33,255 nucleotides of DNA, taken from Methylophaga sp. GTDB taxonomy: Bacteria > Pseudomonadota > Gammaproteobacteria > Nitrosococcales > Methylophagaceae. The notes beneath the pieces are model-generated. The model made no database searches and was not told the origin of the DNA. It saw only the letters and a list, made by a program, of their open reading frames with translations. Of this stretch, positions 17,481 through 25,726 are shown piece after piece (position 1 is the first letter of the stretch; each line of letters starts with the position of its first letter). The stretch is from assembly GCA_026988435.1 (NCBI GenBank), contig JALSLH010000080.1, positions 1-33,255 on the forward strand, in the 5' to 3' direction. A program made the translations under genes and the position numbers.

Positions 17481-20272
17481 TGGCTATTAATCCTGAAGAA
17501 CTAGCAAGCCCAATCAACTTCTCATTAAATGGCGAAGCGATCACCGCAGGAGCAGATGAAACTATTTTAGATGCAGCCAAGCGTAATGGTGTTGAAATTC
17601 CACACTTATGTTATTCCGAACGCCAAGGCTCAGACGGTAACTGCCGTGCATGTGTAGTTGAAATTGATGGCGAGCGTGTATTAGCCCCATCATGTTGTCG
17701 TGCACCTACAGAAGGTATGACAGTTCAAACGCAAAGTGAGCGTGCACTCAAATCACAAAAAATGGTGTTGGAATTACTCAAGTCTGATGTATCAGAACAG
17801 CCGCATACCTTAAATTCAGAATTAGATTATTGGGCGGGCAAATTAGATGTTGGCTTGCCACGTTTTGAAGCACGTCATCAACCACAAGCCGATAATTCAC
17901 ATCCCGGTATCGCAGTTAATATGGATGCCTGTATTCAATGTACGCGTTGTGTGCGCGCTTGTCGTGATGAACAAAATAACGATGTGATTGGTTTAGCCAT
18001 GCGTGGCACTCATACCCAAATTGTCTTTGATTTAGATGATCCAATGGGTGAAAGTACCTGCGTGGCCTGTGGTGAGTGTGTTGAAGCTTGCCCAACCGGT
18101 GCGCTTATGCCGGCAGATGATGTCGGTATGGTTGAACCTGATCGCATGGTTGAATCGGGTTGCCCATTCTGTGGTGTTGGTTGCCAAATGACCTATGCCG
18201 TTAAAGATGACAAGATTTTATATGTTGAAGGTCGTGATGGGCCTGCTAACCATGGTCGTTTATGTGTGAAAGGGCGTTATGGTTTTGATTATGTTCACCA
18301 TCCGCACCGTTTAACAAAACCGCTTATTCGTCGAGATGATGCACCTAAGTCGGGTGATTTCTCAATGGATCCCAATGATATTGACAAGATATTCCGTGAA
18401 GCAACATGGGATGAGGCATTGGACTTTGCCGCGGGTGGTTTTAATAAAATTCGTGATGAACAAGGGCCAAATGCATTAGCAGGGTTTGGTAGTGCTAAAG
18501 GCAGTAATGAAGAAGCCTATTTATTCCAAAAACTAGTGCGAACGGGTTTCAAAACTAATAATGTTGATCACTGTACTCGTTTGTGCCACGCTTCATCAGT
18601 AGTGGCGTTGCTAGAATGTTTAGGTTCAGGTGCAGTATCAAACCCCGTTTCTGATGTTGAAAAAGCAGACGTTTTAGTCATCATTGGTTCAAATCCAACA
18701 GTCAATCATCCTGTCGGCGCAACATGGATGAAAAATGCCATGCGTAAAGGCACGAAGCTGATTTTGATGGATCCACGATCCACCGATTTATCTCGCCAAG
18801 CTACACACCATGTTGCCTTTAAACCGGGCAGTGATGTACCAATGCTGAATGCAATTATGCACACCATTATTGAAGAAGATTTAATCGATCCAAAATTCAT
18901 TGCTGAACGAACCGAAGGTTTTGAAGCAATGAAAACACATTTAAAATCGTATTCGCCAGAAACAATGGAGCCGATCTGTGGTGTGCCAGCTGAAACATTG
19001 AAAGAAGTGGCACGTTTATATGCGACATCAAACGCTTCAATGATTTTATGGGGCATGGGTGTATCACAACATGTGCATGGCACCGATAATGCGCGTTGCT
19101 TGATTTCATTAGCATTAATGACAGGTCAAATTGGCCGTCCGGGTACAGGTTTACATCCATTACGTGGGCAAAATAATGTGCAGGGTGCGTCTGATATGGG
19201 CTTGATACCGATGGTATTCCCCGATTATCAACCTGTCGACGATGAAAAAGCACATGCTTATTTTGAAGAATTATGGGGCTGTGAATTAGACAGTAATCCC
19301 GGTTTAACGGTTGTTGAAATTATGCATGCGATTCATGATGGTGATTTGACAGGGCTGTATGTGCAAGGTGAAAACCCTGCCATGTCTGATCCTGATGCCA
19401 ATCATGCGCGTCAGTCTTTAGCTGAACTTGAACACTTAGTTGTGCAAGATATTTTCTTGACTGAAACGGCGTATTTAGCTGATGTAGTATTACCCGCCTC
19501 AGCTTATTCTGAGAAAACAGCGACCTTCACTAATACCGATCGTCTAGTGCAATTAGGCCGACAAGCGGTGCCACCTCCCGGTGATGCACGCCAAGATTTA
19601 TGGATCATTCAAGAAATGGCACGTCGTCTTGGTTTAGATTGGAACTATAAAGACTCTCAACAAGTATTCGAAGAAGTGCGTAAAGCCGTGCCCACCATGG
19701 CAGGTATGACATGGGAACGTCTAGAAAAAGATGGGTCGATTGTTTACCCTTGTCTGAAAGAAGGTGATCCCGGTGATGATATTATCTTCACCGAAACATT
19801 TGATCGCGGCTTAGGTAAATTTGTACCCGCCGATATTGTGCCACCTGCTGAACGTCCAGATGAAGAATATCCATTTATCCTGATAACAGGGCGCATGCTA
19901 GAACATTGGCATACCGGATCAATGACACGTCGGGCAAATGTATTAGATGCACTAGAGCCAGAAGCAGTCGCCACCATCAACCCAATCAGCTTAGATGAAA
20001 TGGGGGTGAAACCGGGCGAAATGATTACCTTATCAACACGACGCGGACAAATATCAATGATAGCCCGTGCCGATGAGGGCGTGCCAACGGGTGCAGTATT
20101 TATGGCATTCTGTTATTACGAAGCGGCGGTGAATGAGTTGTCAAATGCGGCGCTTGATCCATCAGCTAAAATACCTGAATTTAAGTATTGTGCGGTCAAG
20201 GTAGAAGCCGGCGGTGAAACAATGCAGTTCCACAGTTATGGTGGTGGGCAAGCTGATAATCAGTTGATGTGA
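17480..20272 (+). CDS. NAD-dependent formate dehydrogenase, alpha subunit (Mo/W-bis-MGD)
   Basis: A 930-residue catalytic subunit that oxidises formate to CO2. A NuoG-like [2Fe-2S] domain comes first (C44, C55, C58, C72), then two ferredoxin-type clusters (C151, C154, C157, C161 and C194, C197, C200, C204), then the cluster of the molybdopterin oxidoreductase domain (C228, C231, C235, C262). The metal-binding residue is C369 followed by H370 in HCTRLCHASSV: cysteine, not selenocysteine. LMTGQIGRPGTGLHPLRGQN and the C-terminal molydopterin dinucleotide-binding part (LEHWHTGSMTRR) are typical. The metal could be Mo or W; Methylobacterium Fdh1, the closest layout, uses W. GAGGGGG precedes the ATG. 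FdhD-type and pterin chaperone genes are not in the window. Confidence 0.94.
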   Translation: MAINPEELASPINFSLNGEAITAGADETILDAAKRNGVEIPHLCYSERQGSDGNCRACVVEIDGERVLAPSCCRAPTEGMTVQTQSERALKSQKMVLELLKSDVSEQPHTLNSELDYWAGKLDVGLPRFEARHQPQADNSHPGIAVNMDACIQCTRCVRACRDEQNNDVIGLAMRGTHTQIVFDLDDPMGESTCVACGECVEACPTGALMPADDVGMVEPDRMVESGCPFCGVGCQMTYAVKDDKILYVEGRDGPANHGRLCVKGRYGFDYVHHPHRLTKPLIRRDDAPKSGDFSMDPNDIDKIFREATWDEALDFAAGGFNKIRDEQGPNALAGFGSAKGSNEEAYLFQKLVRTGFKTNNVDHCTRLCHASSVVALLECLGSGAVSNPVSDVEKADVLVIIGSNPTVNHPVGATWMKNAMRKGTKLILMDPRSTDLSRQATHHVAFKPGSDVPMLNAIMHTIIEEDLIDPKFIAERTEGFEAMKTHLKSYSPETMEPICGVPAETLKEVARLYATSNASMILWGMGVSQHVHGTDNARCLISLALMTGQIGRPGTGLHPLRGQNNVQGASDMGLIPMVFPDYQPVDDEKAHAYFEELWGCELDSNPGLTVVEIMHAIHDGDLTGLYVQGENPAMSDPDANHARQSLAELEHLVVQDIFLTETAYLADVVLPASAYSEKTATFTNTDRLVQLGRQAVPPPGDARQDLWIIQEMARRLGLDWNYKDSQQVFEEVRKAVPTMAGMTWERLEKDGSIVYPCLKEGDPGDDIIFTETFDRGLGKFVPADIVPPAERPDEEYPFILITGRMLEHWHTGSMTRRANVLDALEPEAVATINPISLDEMGVKPGEMITLSTRRGQISMIARADEGVPTGAVFMAFCYYEAAVNELSNAALDPSAKIPEFKYCAVKVEAGGETMQFHSYGGGQADNQLM

Positions 20273-20478
20273 TGGGTATGCGATATAGAATCAAGCTGGC
20301 TGCCTACTTGATATGTTTGATATGAAGATAGGGACTTTAAAACTACGGCGAGCTGACTGGCAGACTGCTATACATAAAATACAGCAGGTGCTTTGTGTTC
20401 AAGTATGCAAATTTCGTGGGGATCGGTCAGGGTCTCATCCAGTTGATTTTTGATATTGTGTTAACTTAAAAAGAGATG

Positions 20479-20521
20479 GGTGTCTACCACTCACTTTCAA
20501 GTAAGTGTAATGGCAGACACC
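20479..20521. repeat. Imperfect hairpin, possible REP-type remnant
   Basis: GGTGTCTaCCA and TGGcAGACACC pair around an inner imperfect stem in the 281-base gap between the formate dehydrogenase and the minus-strand DUF4214 gene. No T-run follows, so terminator activity is doubtful. GGGTGTCT motifs often flank REP-associated transposase genes; that origin is only a guess. The rest of the gap shows no gene. Confidence 0.45.
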
Positions 20522-20553
20522 TGATTCTGTATTTTAACAAATCAATGTGAAAT

Positions 20554-21501
20554 TTAGCCTATGGCAACATCAGGGATGGCACTTATTCCCGTGAGCACTA
20601 ATGTCACATGTTCTGCTGACTCAGAAAAATCAGTTAAGATGCCATTGCGAGAAACGCCCGAGTCTAACTGCCCTACCCAATGGGCTTTACCTACATCATC
20701 ACTTGGTCGACCTAGGGTATTTTCATAGAGGGCCTCAATATAATCATCATCAGATAAATTCTGACCATAACGGACGCTAAATTCTTGTGACTGCATAAAG
20801 AGTTCAGCGATATCATCCAGTTCTGTACCTGTTTTGGCAAGCTCTGTTGCCCAAGCGGCTAAACCTTGTGCATCAGGCGCCCGATTGAAGACGGTATCAT
20901 AAAGTAGCGTTATGGTATCTTCATCTGAATGCAGTTCATTGCCATCATCGTCACCGTCATTACGGTGTTCGCCACGGTCATGATCATTACTGCTACCAGT
21001 AGAGCTACCGCCGTTTGAGAGAATTTGATTGACATGTTCTGCTGATTCAGAGAAATCAGTTAAGATGCCATTGCGAGAAACGCCCGAGTCTAACTGCCCT
21101 ACCCAATGGGCTTTACCTACATCATCACTTGGTCGACCTAGGGTATTTTCATAGAGGGCCTCAATATAATCATCATCAGATAAATTCTGACCATAACGGA
21201 CGCTAAATTCTTGTGACTGCATAAAGAGTTCAGCGATATCATCCAGTTCTGTACCTGTTTTGGCAAGCTCTGTTGCCCAAGCGGCTAAACCTTGTGCATC
21301 AGGCGCCCGATTGAAGACGGTATCATAAAGTAGCGTTATGGTATCTTCATCTGAATGCAGTTCATTGCCATCATCGTCACCGTCATTACGGTGTTCGCCA
21401 CGGTCATTGTCACCGTCATTACGGTGTTCGCCACGGTCATTGTCACTATCGTTTCTGCGCAGTTTACTGTGGTCATCATCATATAGTTCGTTGCTTGACA
21501 T
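20554..21501 (-). CDS. DUF4214 protein with two nearly identical domains
   Basis: A 315-residue acidic protein. Two 142-residue units repeat almost without change; each holds a DUF4214 domain (LLYDTVFNRAPDAQGLAAW, ELFMQSQEF, YIEALYENTLGRPSDD, HWVGQLDSGVSRNGIL). The N-terminus has 11-residue repeats of the form NDGDNDRGEHR, giving an Asp/Arg/His-rich spacer that recurs between the domains; these could bind calcium. There is no Sec signal. DUF4214 domains are common in large secreted, often type I exported, surface proteins, so export by a C-terminal signal is possible but not shown. On the minus strand GGAG lies 7 bases before the ATG I use; a TTG four codons earlier would include that ribosome site and is rejected. 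It is a single gene, divergent from surE. Confidence 0.8.
   Translation of the reverse strand: MSSNELYDDDHSKLRRNDSDNDRGEHRNDGDNDRGEHRNDGDDDGNELHSDEDTITLLYDTVFNRAPDAQGLAAWATELAKTGTELDDIAELFMQSQEFSVRYGQNLSDDDYIEALYENTLGRPSDDVGKAHWVGQLDSGVSRNGILTDFSESAEHVNQILSNGGSSTGSSNDHDRGEHRNDGDDDGNELHSDEDTITLLYDTVFNRAPDAQGLAAWATELAKTGTELDDIAELFMQSQEFSVRYGQNLSDDDYIEALYENTLGRPSDDVGKAHWVGQLDSGVSRNGILTDFSESAEHVTLVLTGISAIPDVAIG
20606..20981 (-). repeat. Intragenic direct repeat, copy B
   Basis: This is the 3' copy within the DUF4214 gene. It is 376 bases long and differs from copy A at two positions by direct comparison. The period is 426 bases (142 codons), keeping the reading frame. Confidence 0.93.
21032..21407 (-). 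repeat. Intragenic direct repeat, copy A
   Basis: This is the 5' copy within the DUF4214 gene, matching copy B at 374 of 376 positions. Beyond it, toward the gene start, two further 33-base units encode NDxDNDRGEHR. Confidence 0.93.
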
Positions 21502-21558
21502 ATTTTTCTCCAAAAGTTTGTTTTTACGAATAATTTAGATAAAACTCTAAGAATGCAT

Positions 21559-21564
21559 ATTATA
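21559..21564 (-). promoter_or_regulatory. Candidate -10 box of the DUF4214 gene
   Basis: A perfect TATAAT on the minus strand lies about 58 bases before the DUF4214 ATG in an AT-rich spacer. The -35 region is poor, so an activator may be needed or the match may be chance. Confidence 0.35.
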
Positions 21565-21673
21565 TTCTTATCCTTAACACAAACTTAAATAGTAGCCAAA
21601 AACAAATATCAAGTCAATGCGGGAAAATTCGATTAATTTTTGAAATAGTCGGTTCGTTGAGTGCAGGTATAAA

Positions 21674-21682
21674 TGCTATTAT
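21674..21682 (+). promoter_or_regulatory. Extended -10 promoter of the surE operon
   Basis: TGCTATTAT fits the extended -10 form TG-N-TATNAT and lies 33 bases before the surE ATG. A TTGAGT is found 14 bases upstream, too close for a standard -35, so the extended element would be the main signal. Confidence 0.5.
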
Positions 21683-21715
21683 ATGAACCAAAATAATTTT
21701 GAATAATGCGACGAT

Positions 21716-22465
21716 ATGAGAATTTTAATCAGTAATGATGATGGCTATATGGCTGAAGGGATTAAAGCCTTAGCCGATTCCTTGGCTACCTTAGGTGAAA
21801 TAACGGTTGTTGCACCTGATAGAAATCGTAGTGGTGCCAGTAATTCATTAACCTTAGAAAATCCATTGCGTCTTAATAAATTAGATAATGGTGTGTATCG
21901 AGTTGAAGGCACACCAACGGATTGCGTACATTTGGCGATTACCGGTTTACTAGATGATGAACCCGATATGGTGGTGTCGGGCATTAATGCGGGCGCTAAT
22001 TTAGGTGATGATGTGTTGTATTCGGGCACGGTTGCAGCGGCAATGGAGGGGCGATTTTTAGGCTTGCCTGCGATTGCTATTTCACTGGTGGGCAACGATG
22101 CTACCCATTATGAAACTGCGGCATGGGTTGCGCAAAAATTGGTTGCACAATTGCAATCATCATCATTACCTGCTGATACGATTTTAAATGTAAATGTTCC
22201 GGATGTTACGATTGACGAGATTATAGGGTTTGAGAGTACGCGATTAGGCTATCGCCATAAAGCGGAACCGGTGATTAAAGAATATGATCCGCGAGGGCGC
22301 GCTATGTATTGGGTTGGCCCTGCAGGAGAAGAACAAGATGCAGGACCAGGAACGGACTTTGATGCGATTCGTCGCAAAGCGGTGTCTATTACCCCTATCC
22401 AAGTTGATTTAACGAATTATAAGGCGATTGATGGTGTGGCTACATGGTTGAAGGGAGCGTTTTAA
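21716..22465 (+). CDS. surE: 5'/3'-nucleotidase SurE
   Basis: A 249-residue metal-dependent phosphatase acting on nucleoside monophosphates and short polyphosphates in the cytoplasm. The start [10 protein letters not shown] carries metal ligands D8 and D9; S39 in [12 protein letters not shown] and N91 in [11 protein letters not shown] complete the site, and [11 protein letters not shown] follows. Length and motifs are normal. It opens a four-gene set with pcm, yqaA and nlpD in which each stop overlaps the next start by one base, implying coupled translation. In gammaproteobacteria this group is linked to stationary-phase survival and repair. The ribosome site is weak. Confidence 0.96.
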   Translation: MRILISNDDGYMAEGIKALADSLATLGEITVVAPDRNRSGASNSLTLENPLRLNKLDNGVYRVEGTPTDCVHLAITGLLDDEPDMVVSGINAGANLGDDVLYSGTVAAAMEGRFLGLPAIAISLVGNDATHYETAAWVAQKLVAQLQSSSLPADTILNVNVPDVTIDEIIGFESTRLGYRHKAEPVIKEYDPRGRAMYWVGPAGEEQDAGPGTDFDAIRRKAVSITPIQVDLTNYKAIDGVATWLKGAF

Positions 22466-23118
22466 TGACACCTGATCGTGGCATAGGCATGACATCACAG
22501 CGGACGCGTGATCGATTAATAGAGCGACTGAGAGAACAAGGCATTCGCAATATAGAAGTGTTGAGTGTGATGCGAGACTTGCCGCGCCATGTATTTGTTG
22601 ATGAAGCACTTGCGAGCAGAGCCTATGAAGACACGGCTTTACCCATCGGCCAAGGGCAAACAATATCACAGCCTTTTATTGTCGCTAAAATGACAGAAAT
22701 ACTGTTAGAGGGCAAAGAAAAGAAAAAGGTATTAGAAGTAGGAACAGGATCAGGCTATCAAACAGCTGTTTTATCGCGTTTAGTTGATCGTGTGTTTAGT
22801 GTTGAACGTATTGCGCCTCTACAAAACCAGGCGCGTGAGCGTTTTTATTCATTAAAACTAAATAATATAAAGCTTAAACACAGTGATGGTAATTGGGGGT
22901 GGCCTGACAATGCACCCTATGACGGTATTATTGTGACTTGTGCACCGGAGACAGTGCCAAAAGAACTGTTAAACCAGCTCGCACCAGGCGGAAGATTGGT
23001 TATTCCCGTCGGCGGTGCAGAACAATCGTTACGCGTGATTGATCGTAACGGTAATTCATTTGAACAAACAGAATTAGATGCGGTGAGTTTTGTACCGCTG
23101 CTTTCTGGGCAAATTTAG
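22465..23118 (+). CDS. pcm: Protein-L-isoaspartate O-methyltransferase
   Basis: A 217-residue SAM-dependent enzyme that methylates isoaspartyl residues in aged proteins so that they can revert to aspartate. The family motif GQGQTISQP (62-70) and the SAM loop [14 protein letters not shown] (from 91) are present, followed by [13 protein letters not shown] start at the ATG overlapping the surE stop, with AAGGGAG eight bases upstream; a later Met at codon 9 is also possible. The stop TAG shares a base with the GTG of yqaA. Its close pairing with surE is standard in gammaproteobacteria. Confidence 0.95.
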   Translation: MTPDRGIGMTSQRTRDRLIERLREQGIRNIEVLSVMRDLPRHVFVDEALASRAYEDTALPIGQGQTISQPFIVAKMTEILLEGKEKKKVLEVGTGSGYQTAVLSRLVDRVFSVERIAPLQNQARERFYSLKLNNIKLKHSDGNWGWPDNAPYDGIIVTCAPETVPKELLNQLAPGGRLVIPVGGAEQSLRVIDRNGNSFEQTELDAVSFVPLLSGQI

Positions 23119-23696
23119 TGGGGCTATTTTCCAAGCTCTACGCCAAGGTGATGGTGTGGTCTCGACATAAATATGCCAGCTATTGGTTAGCACTAGTGAG
23201 TTTTACTGAATCATTTTGTTTTGTTATTCCGCCGGATATTATGCTGGCACCGATGACCTTGGCTAAACCAGAAAAAGCGTGGTTTTATGCTGGATTAACC
23301 ACAATTTCTTCCGTTGTGGGTGGGGTATTGGGCTACTTTATCGGTATGTATGCATTTCAAATGGTTGAACCTTGGCTTATTTCATTAGGTTATCAAGAAG
23401 CTTATATTACCGTTGAAAGCTGGTTTTCAGAGTGGGGGTTTTGGGCCATTTTTGTGGCGGGGTTTACACCAATACCGTTTAAATTATTCACTATTGCCGC
23501 TGGTGTAGCAAGTATGGCATTTATTCCTTTTGTATTAGGAGCGACAATCAGTCGCGGTCTACGCTATTTTATTGAAGCAGGTTTAATGTGGTGGGGCGGC
23601 GAGCGACTTGAAAAACACTTACACACTTGGATTGATCGTATTGGCTGGATAACATTGGCTATTATCGTAATAGCTTATTTTATTTTTAGGCGCTAA
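23118..23696 (+). CDS. YqaA family inner-membrane protein (DedA/SNARE-associated type)
   Basis: A 192-residue membrane protein starting at GTG, which overlaps the pcm stop. Hydrophobic segments occur near residues 20-45, 55-80, 105-145 and 170-190. FTESFCFVIPPDIMLAPM, then GYFIG, FVAGFTPIPFKLFTIAAGVA and FVLGATISRGLRYF are marks of the YqaA branch of the DedA (VTT/SNARE-associated) superfamily. Relatives take part in membrane homeostasis and lipid carrier transport, though YqaA itself has no settled role. The surE-pcm-yqaA-nlpD order is a known gammaproteobacterial arrangement. Confidence 0.9.
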   Translation: MGLFSKLYAKVMVWSRHKYASYWLALVSFTESFCFVIPPDIMLAPMTLAKPEKAWFYAGLTTISSVVGGVLGYFIGMYAFQMVEPWLISLGYQEAYITVESWFSEWGFWAIFVAGFTPIPFKLFTIAAGVASMAFIPFVLGATISRGLRYFIEAGLMWWGGERLEKHLHTWIDRIGWITLAIIVIAYFIFRR

Positions 23697-24448
23697 TGAG
23701 AATTGTCTTCATATTCTTAATGCTGTTGTTAACCGCTTGTGGAGGTAGCAAGGCAATTGCTCCTGTTGGCAATCAAGGTTATGCTAATAAAACACCACAG
23801 GTTAAATACGCATCATCCAGACCGCCATCAATTTATAGCGTTAAAAAAGGTGACACCCTATATTCAATCAGCTGGCGCTATGGCATGGACTATAAAACGC
23901 TCGCTAGGTTTAATAATATTCGTTCACCCTATAAATTAGCGATTGGACAAAAATTACGTTTTAAACCTATAAAAACTGCAAGCAAAGCAAAGCCAAAACC
24001 GACTGCAACAAAGCCTAGAACATCAACCAGAAAGCCGGTGAAACCGAAGCCTATAATAAAGCCCACAGCCAACAAAAAACTGACATGGCAATGGCCAACA
24101 AAAGGTAAAGTGATTTCAAGCTATTCAAAAAGTGCAACAGGAAGGAAGGGAATTGATATAGCAGGTAAAGCAGGTCAAACCATAGTGGCGGCTGCATCAG
24201 GCAAAGTCGTTTATGCAGGAAATGGCCTGCCACGCTATGGAAATTTGTTAATCGTAAAGCATAACGATGTATATCTAAGTGCCTATGCCCACAATACCAA
24301 GCTGTTAGTGAAAGAGGGGCAATATGTAAAGGCTGGGCAGAAAATTGCCAGATTAGGTAGCACTGGCACACAACGAAATCAATTGCATTTTGAGATCAGG
24401 CGTAATGGTAAGCCTATTGATCCGATGAGGTTTTTACCTAAGCGATAA
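23696..24448 (+). CDS. nlpD: NlpD-type lipoprotein with LysM and degenerate M23 domains
   Basis: A 250-residue murein-binding lipoprotein. The lipobox LLTAC puts the acylated cysteine at residue 15. One LysM domain spans about 46-91 (YSVKKGDTLYSISWRYG), then a Lys/Pro/Thr-rich linker, then an M23/LytM domain from about 140. That domain lacks the catalytic histidines: the first site reads GRKGIDIAG and only LHFEIR remains near the end, as in NlpD/EnvC, which activate amidases instead of cutting peptidoglycan themselves. So a role in cell separation, probably through AmiC, is inferred. The ATG overlaps the yqaA stop. The gene usually next to it, rpoS, is absent; prfB follows. Confidence 0.93.
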   Translation: MRIVFIFLMLLLTACGGSKAIAPVGNQGYANKTPQVKYASSRPPSIYSVKKGDTLYSISWRYGMDYKTLARFNNIRSPYKLAIGQKLRFKPIKTASKAKPKPTATKPRTSTRKPVKPKPIIKPTANKKLTWQWPTKGKVISSYSKSATGRKGIDIAGKAGQTIVAAASGKVVYAGNGLPRYGNLLIVKHNDVYLSAYAHNTKLLVKEGQYVKAGQKIARLGSTGTQRNQLHFEIRRNGKPIDPMRFLPKR

Positions 24449-24495
24449 GCTCTCACGTATAATTGATTGAAATTTTTTGAAATAGGTTAATTTAA

Positions 24496-25594
24496 GTGTT
24501 GGAATTAGGTGCAACAATGCAGCGCATTAAAGAACTCCGAGGTCGTAGTGACGATCTTAGGGGGTATCTTTGACTATGATGTTAAGGCTGAACAATTAAT
24601 AGAAGTCACACGTGAATTAGAATCATCGGCAGTATGGGATGATCCTGAACGTGCTCAACAATTGGGTAAAGAACGCGTTAGTCTAGAACGGATTGTGACG
24701 ACGTTATCTAGCCATAGCAAAACTTTAGATGATGCCAAAGATCTGCTTGAAATGGCAGTTGAAGAGCAAGATCAAGATACATTTGATGCGGTACAAACTG
24801 ATTTAGAAGAATTAGAAAAGGCATTAGAAAAACTTGAGTTCCAGCGCATGTTTTCTGGCAAGATGGATGCAAATAATGCTTATCTTGATATTCAATCAGG
24901 TTCAGGCGGCACAGAAGCGCAAGACTGGGCGAATATGGTATTGCGGATGTATTTACGCTGGGGTGAAGCGCAGGGTTTTAAAGTCGATCTCGTCGAAGCA
25001 TCATCGGGAGAGGTGGCGGGTATTAAAAGTGCAACCATTCATTTTGAAGGTGAATATGCGTTTGGTTTATTGCGAACTGAAACGGGAGTACATCGTTTAG
25101 TACGCAAATCACCGTTTGATTCGAACTCAAAACGCCATACGTCATTTTGCTCAGTATTTGTTTACCCTGAAGTAAATGATGATATTGATATTGAGATCAA
25201 TAAGGCGGATCTTCGGGTTGATACTTATCGTGCCAGTGGTGCGGGTGGTCAGCATATCAATAAAACAGATTCAGCGGTACGTATTACGCATTTACCAACC
25301 AATACAGTGGTGCAGTGTCAATCGCAACGATCTCAACATAAAAATAGAGATACAGCGATGAGTTTATTGAAAGCCAAGCTGTATGAGTTAGAATTACTGA
25401 AACAGAATGAAGAAAAACAATTAGCGGAAGATGGTAAAGCAGATATTGGTTGGGGTAGCCAGATCCGATCTTATGTTTTAGATCAATCACGTATCAAAGA
25501 TTTACGAACGGGTGTTGAAACAGGAAATACCCAAGCTGTTTTAGATGGCGATTTGCATTTATTTATAGAGGCTTCCTTAAAGTCAGGGCTTTGA
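24496..25594 (+). CDS. prfB: Peptide chain release factor 2 (programmed +1 frameshift)
   Basis: RF2 ends translation at UGA and UAA. The coding sequence is split: codons 1-25 (24496-24570) run into an in-frame TGA, and after skipping base 24571 the reading resumes at GAC to give 365 residues, the same length as E. coli RF2. The GTG start is chosen because its 25-codon first frame aligns with E. coli end to end (finishing SDDLRGYL) and no other start does. The SPF anticodon-like tripeptide (RKSPFDS) and the GGQ peptidyl-transferase motif in [10 protein letters not shown] are intact. Before SGAGGQ the residue is Ala, as in most bacteria, not the Thr of E. coli K-12. It is followed by lysS, the usual partner. 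Confidence 0.97.
24559..24574 (+). promoter_or_regulatory. prfB +1 frameshift signal
   Basis: AGGGGGTATCTTTGAC combines an internal Shine-Dalgarno-like AGGGGG, the slippery codon CTT and the in-frame TGA stop, just as in E. coli. Low RF2 slows reading of TGA and favours the slip, giving autoregulation. Confidence 0.96.
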
Positions 25595-25615
25595 TATAAT
25601 TAATGATTAACCCCT

Positions 25616-25690
25616 GTCATTCCCACCTAAATTTTAGTGGGAACTTATGATTTAACCGTTAGATTCCGGCTAAAAGCTCACCGGAATGAC
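25616..25690 (+). repeat. Dispersed palindromic repeat, copy 2
   Basis: A 75-bp member of the GTCATTCC...GGAATGAC family. Hairpins are ATTCCCAC/GTGGGAA and ATTCCGG/CCGGAAT; the first has a C-to-A change with compensation in the opposite arm, as expected if the stem is kept. It lies between prfB and lysS, 36 bases before lysS. Confidence 0.88.
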
Positions 25691-25726
25691 GATGTTAAGC
25701 TAAACCATCCTTTAACCGGAACACAA

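Noticed and set aside
18706..19253. Long minus-strand open frames of 118-125 codons inside the formate dehydrogenase alpha gene
   Set aside because: They are antisense shadows of a well conserved coding sequence with no ribosome site or family pattern.
20272..20330. Small frame of 17 codons after the formate dehydrogenase
   Set aside because: It has no ribosome site beyond the end of the alpha gene and no recognisable sequence pattern.
20606..21407. Repeats around 21 kb as a possible CRISPR array
   Set aside because: There are only two long units, they are in-frame coding DUF4214 domains, and no spacers or cas genes are present.
24496..25594. prfB as a pseudogene because of the early TGA
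   Set aside because: The TGA sits in the conserved RF2 frameshift signal and the two frames together give a full-length 365-residue protein.
25637..25726. 30-codon upstream extension of lysS
   Set aside because: The extension lies in the palindromic repeat and its leader and bears no LysRS similarity; the ATG at 25727 matches the family start.
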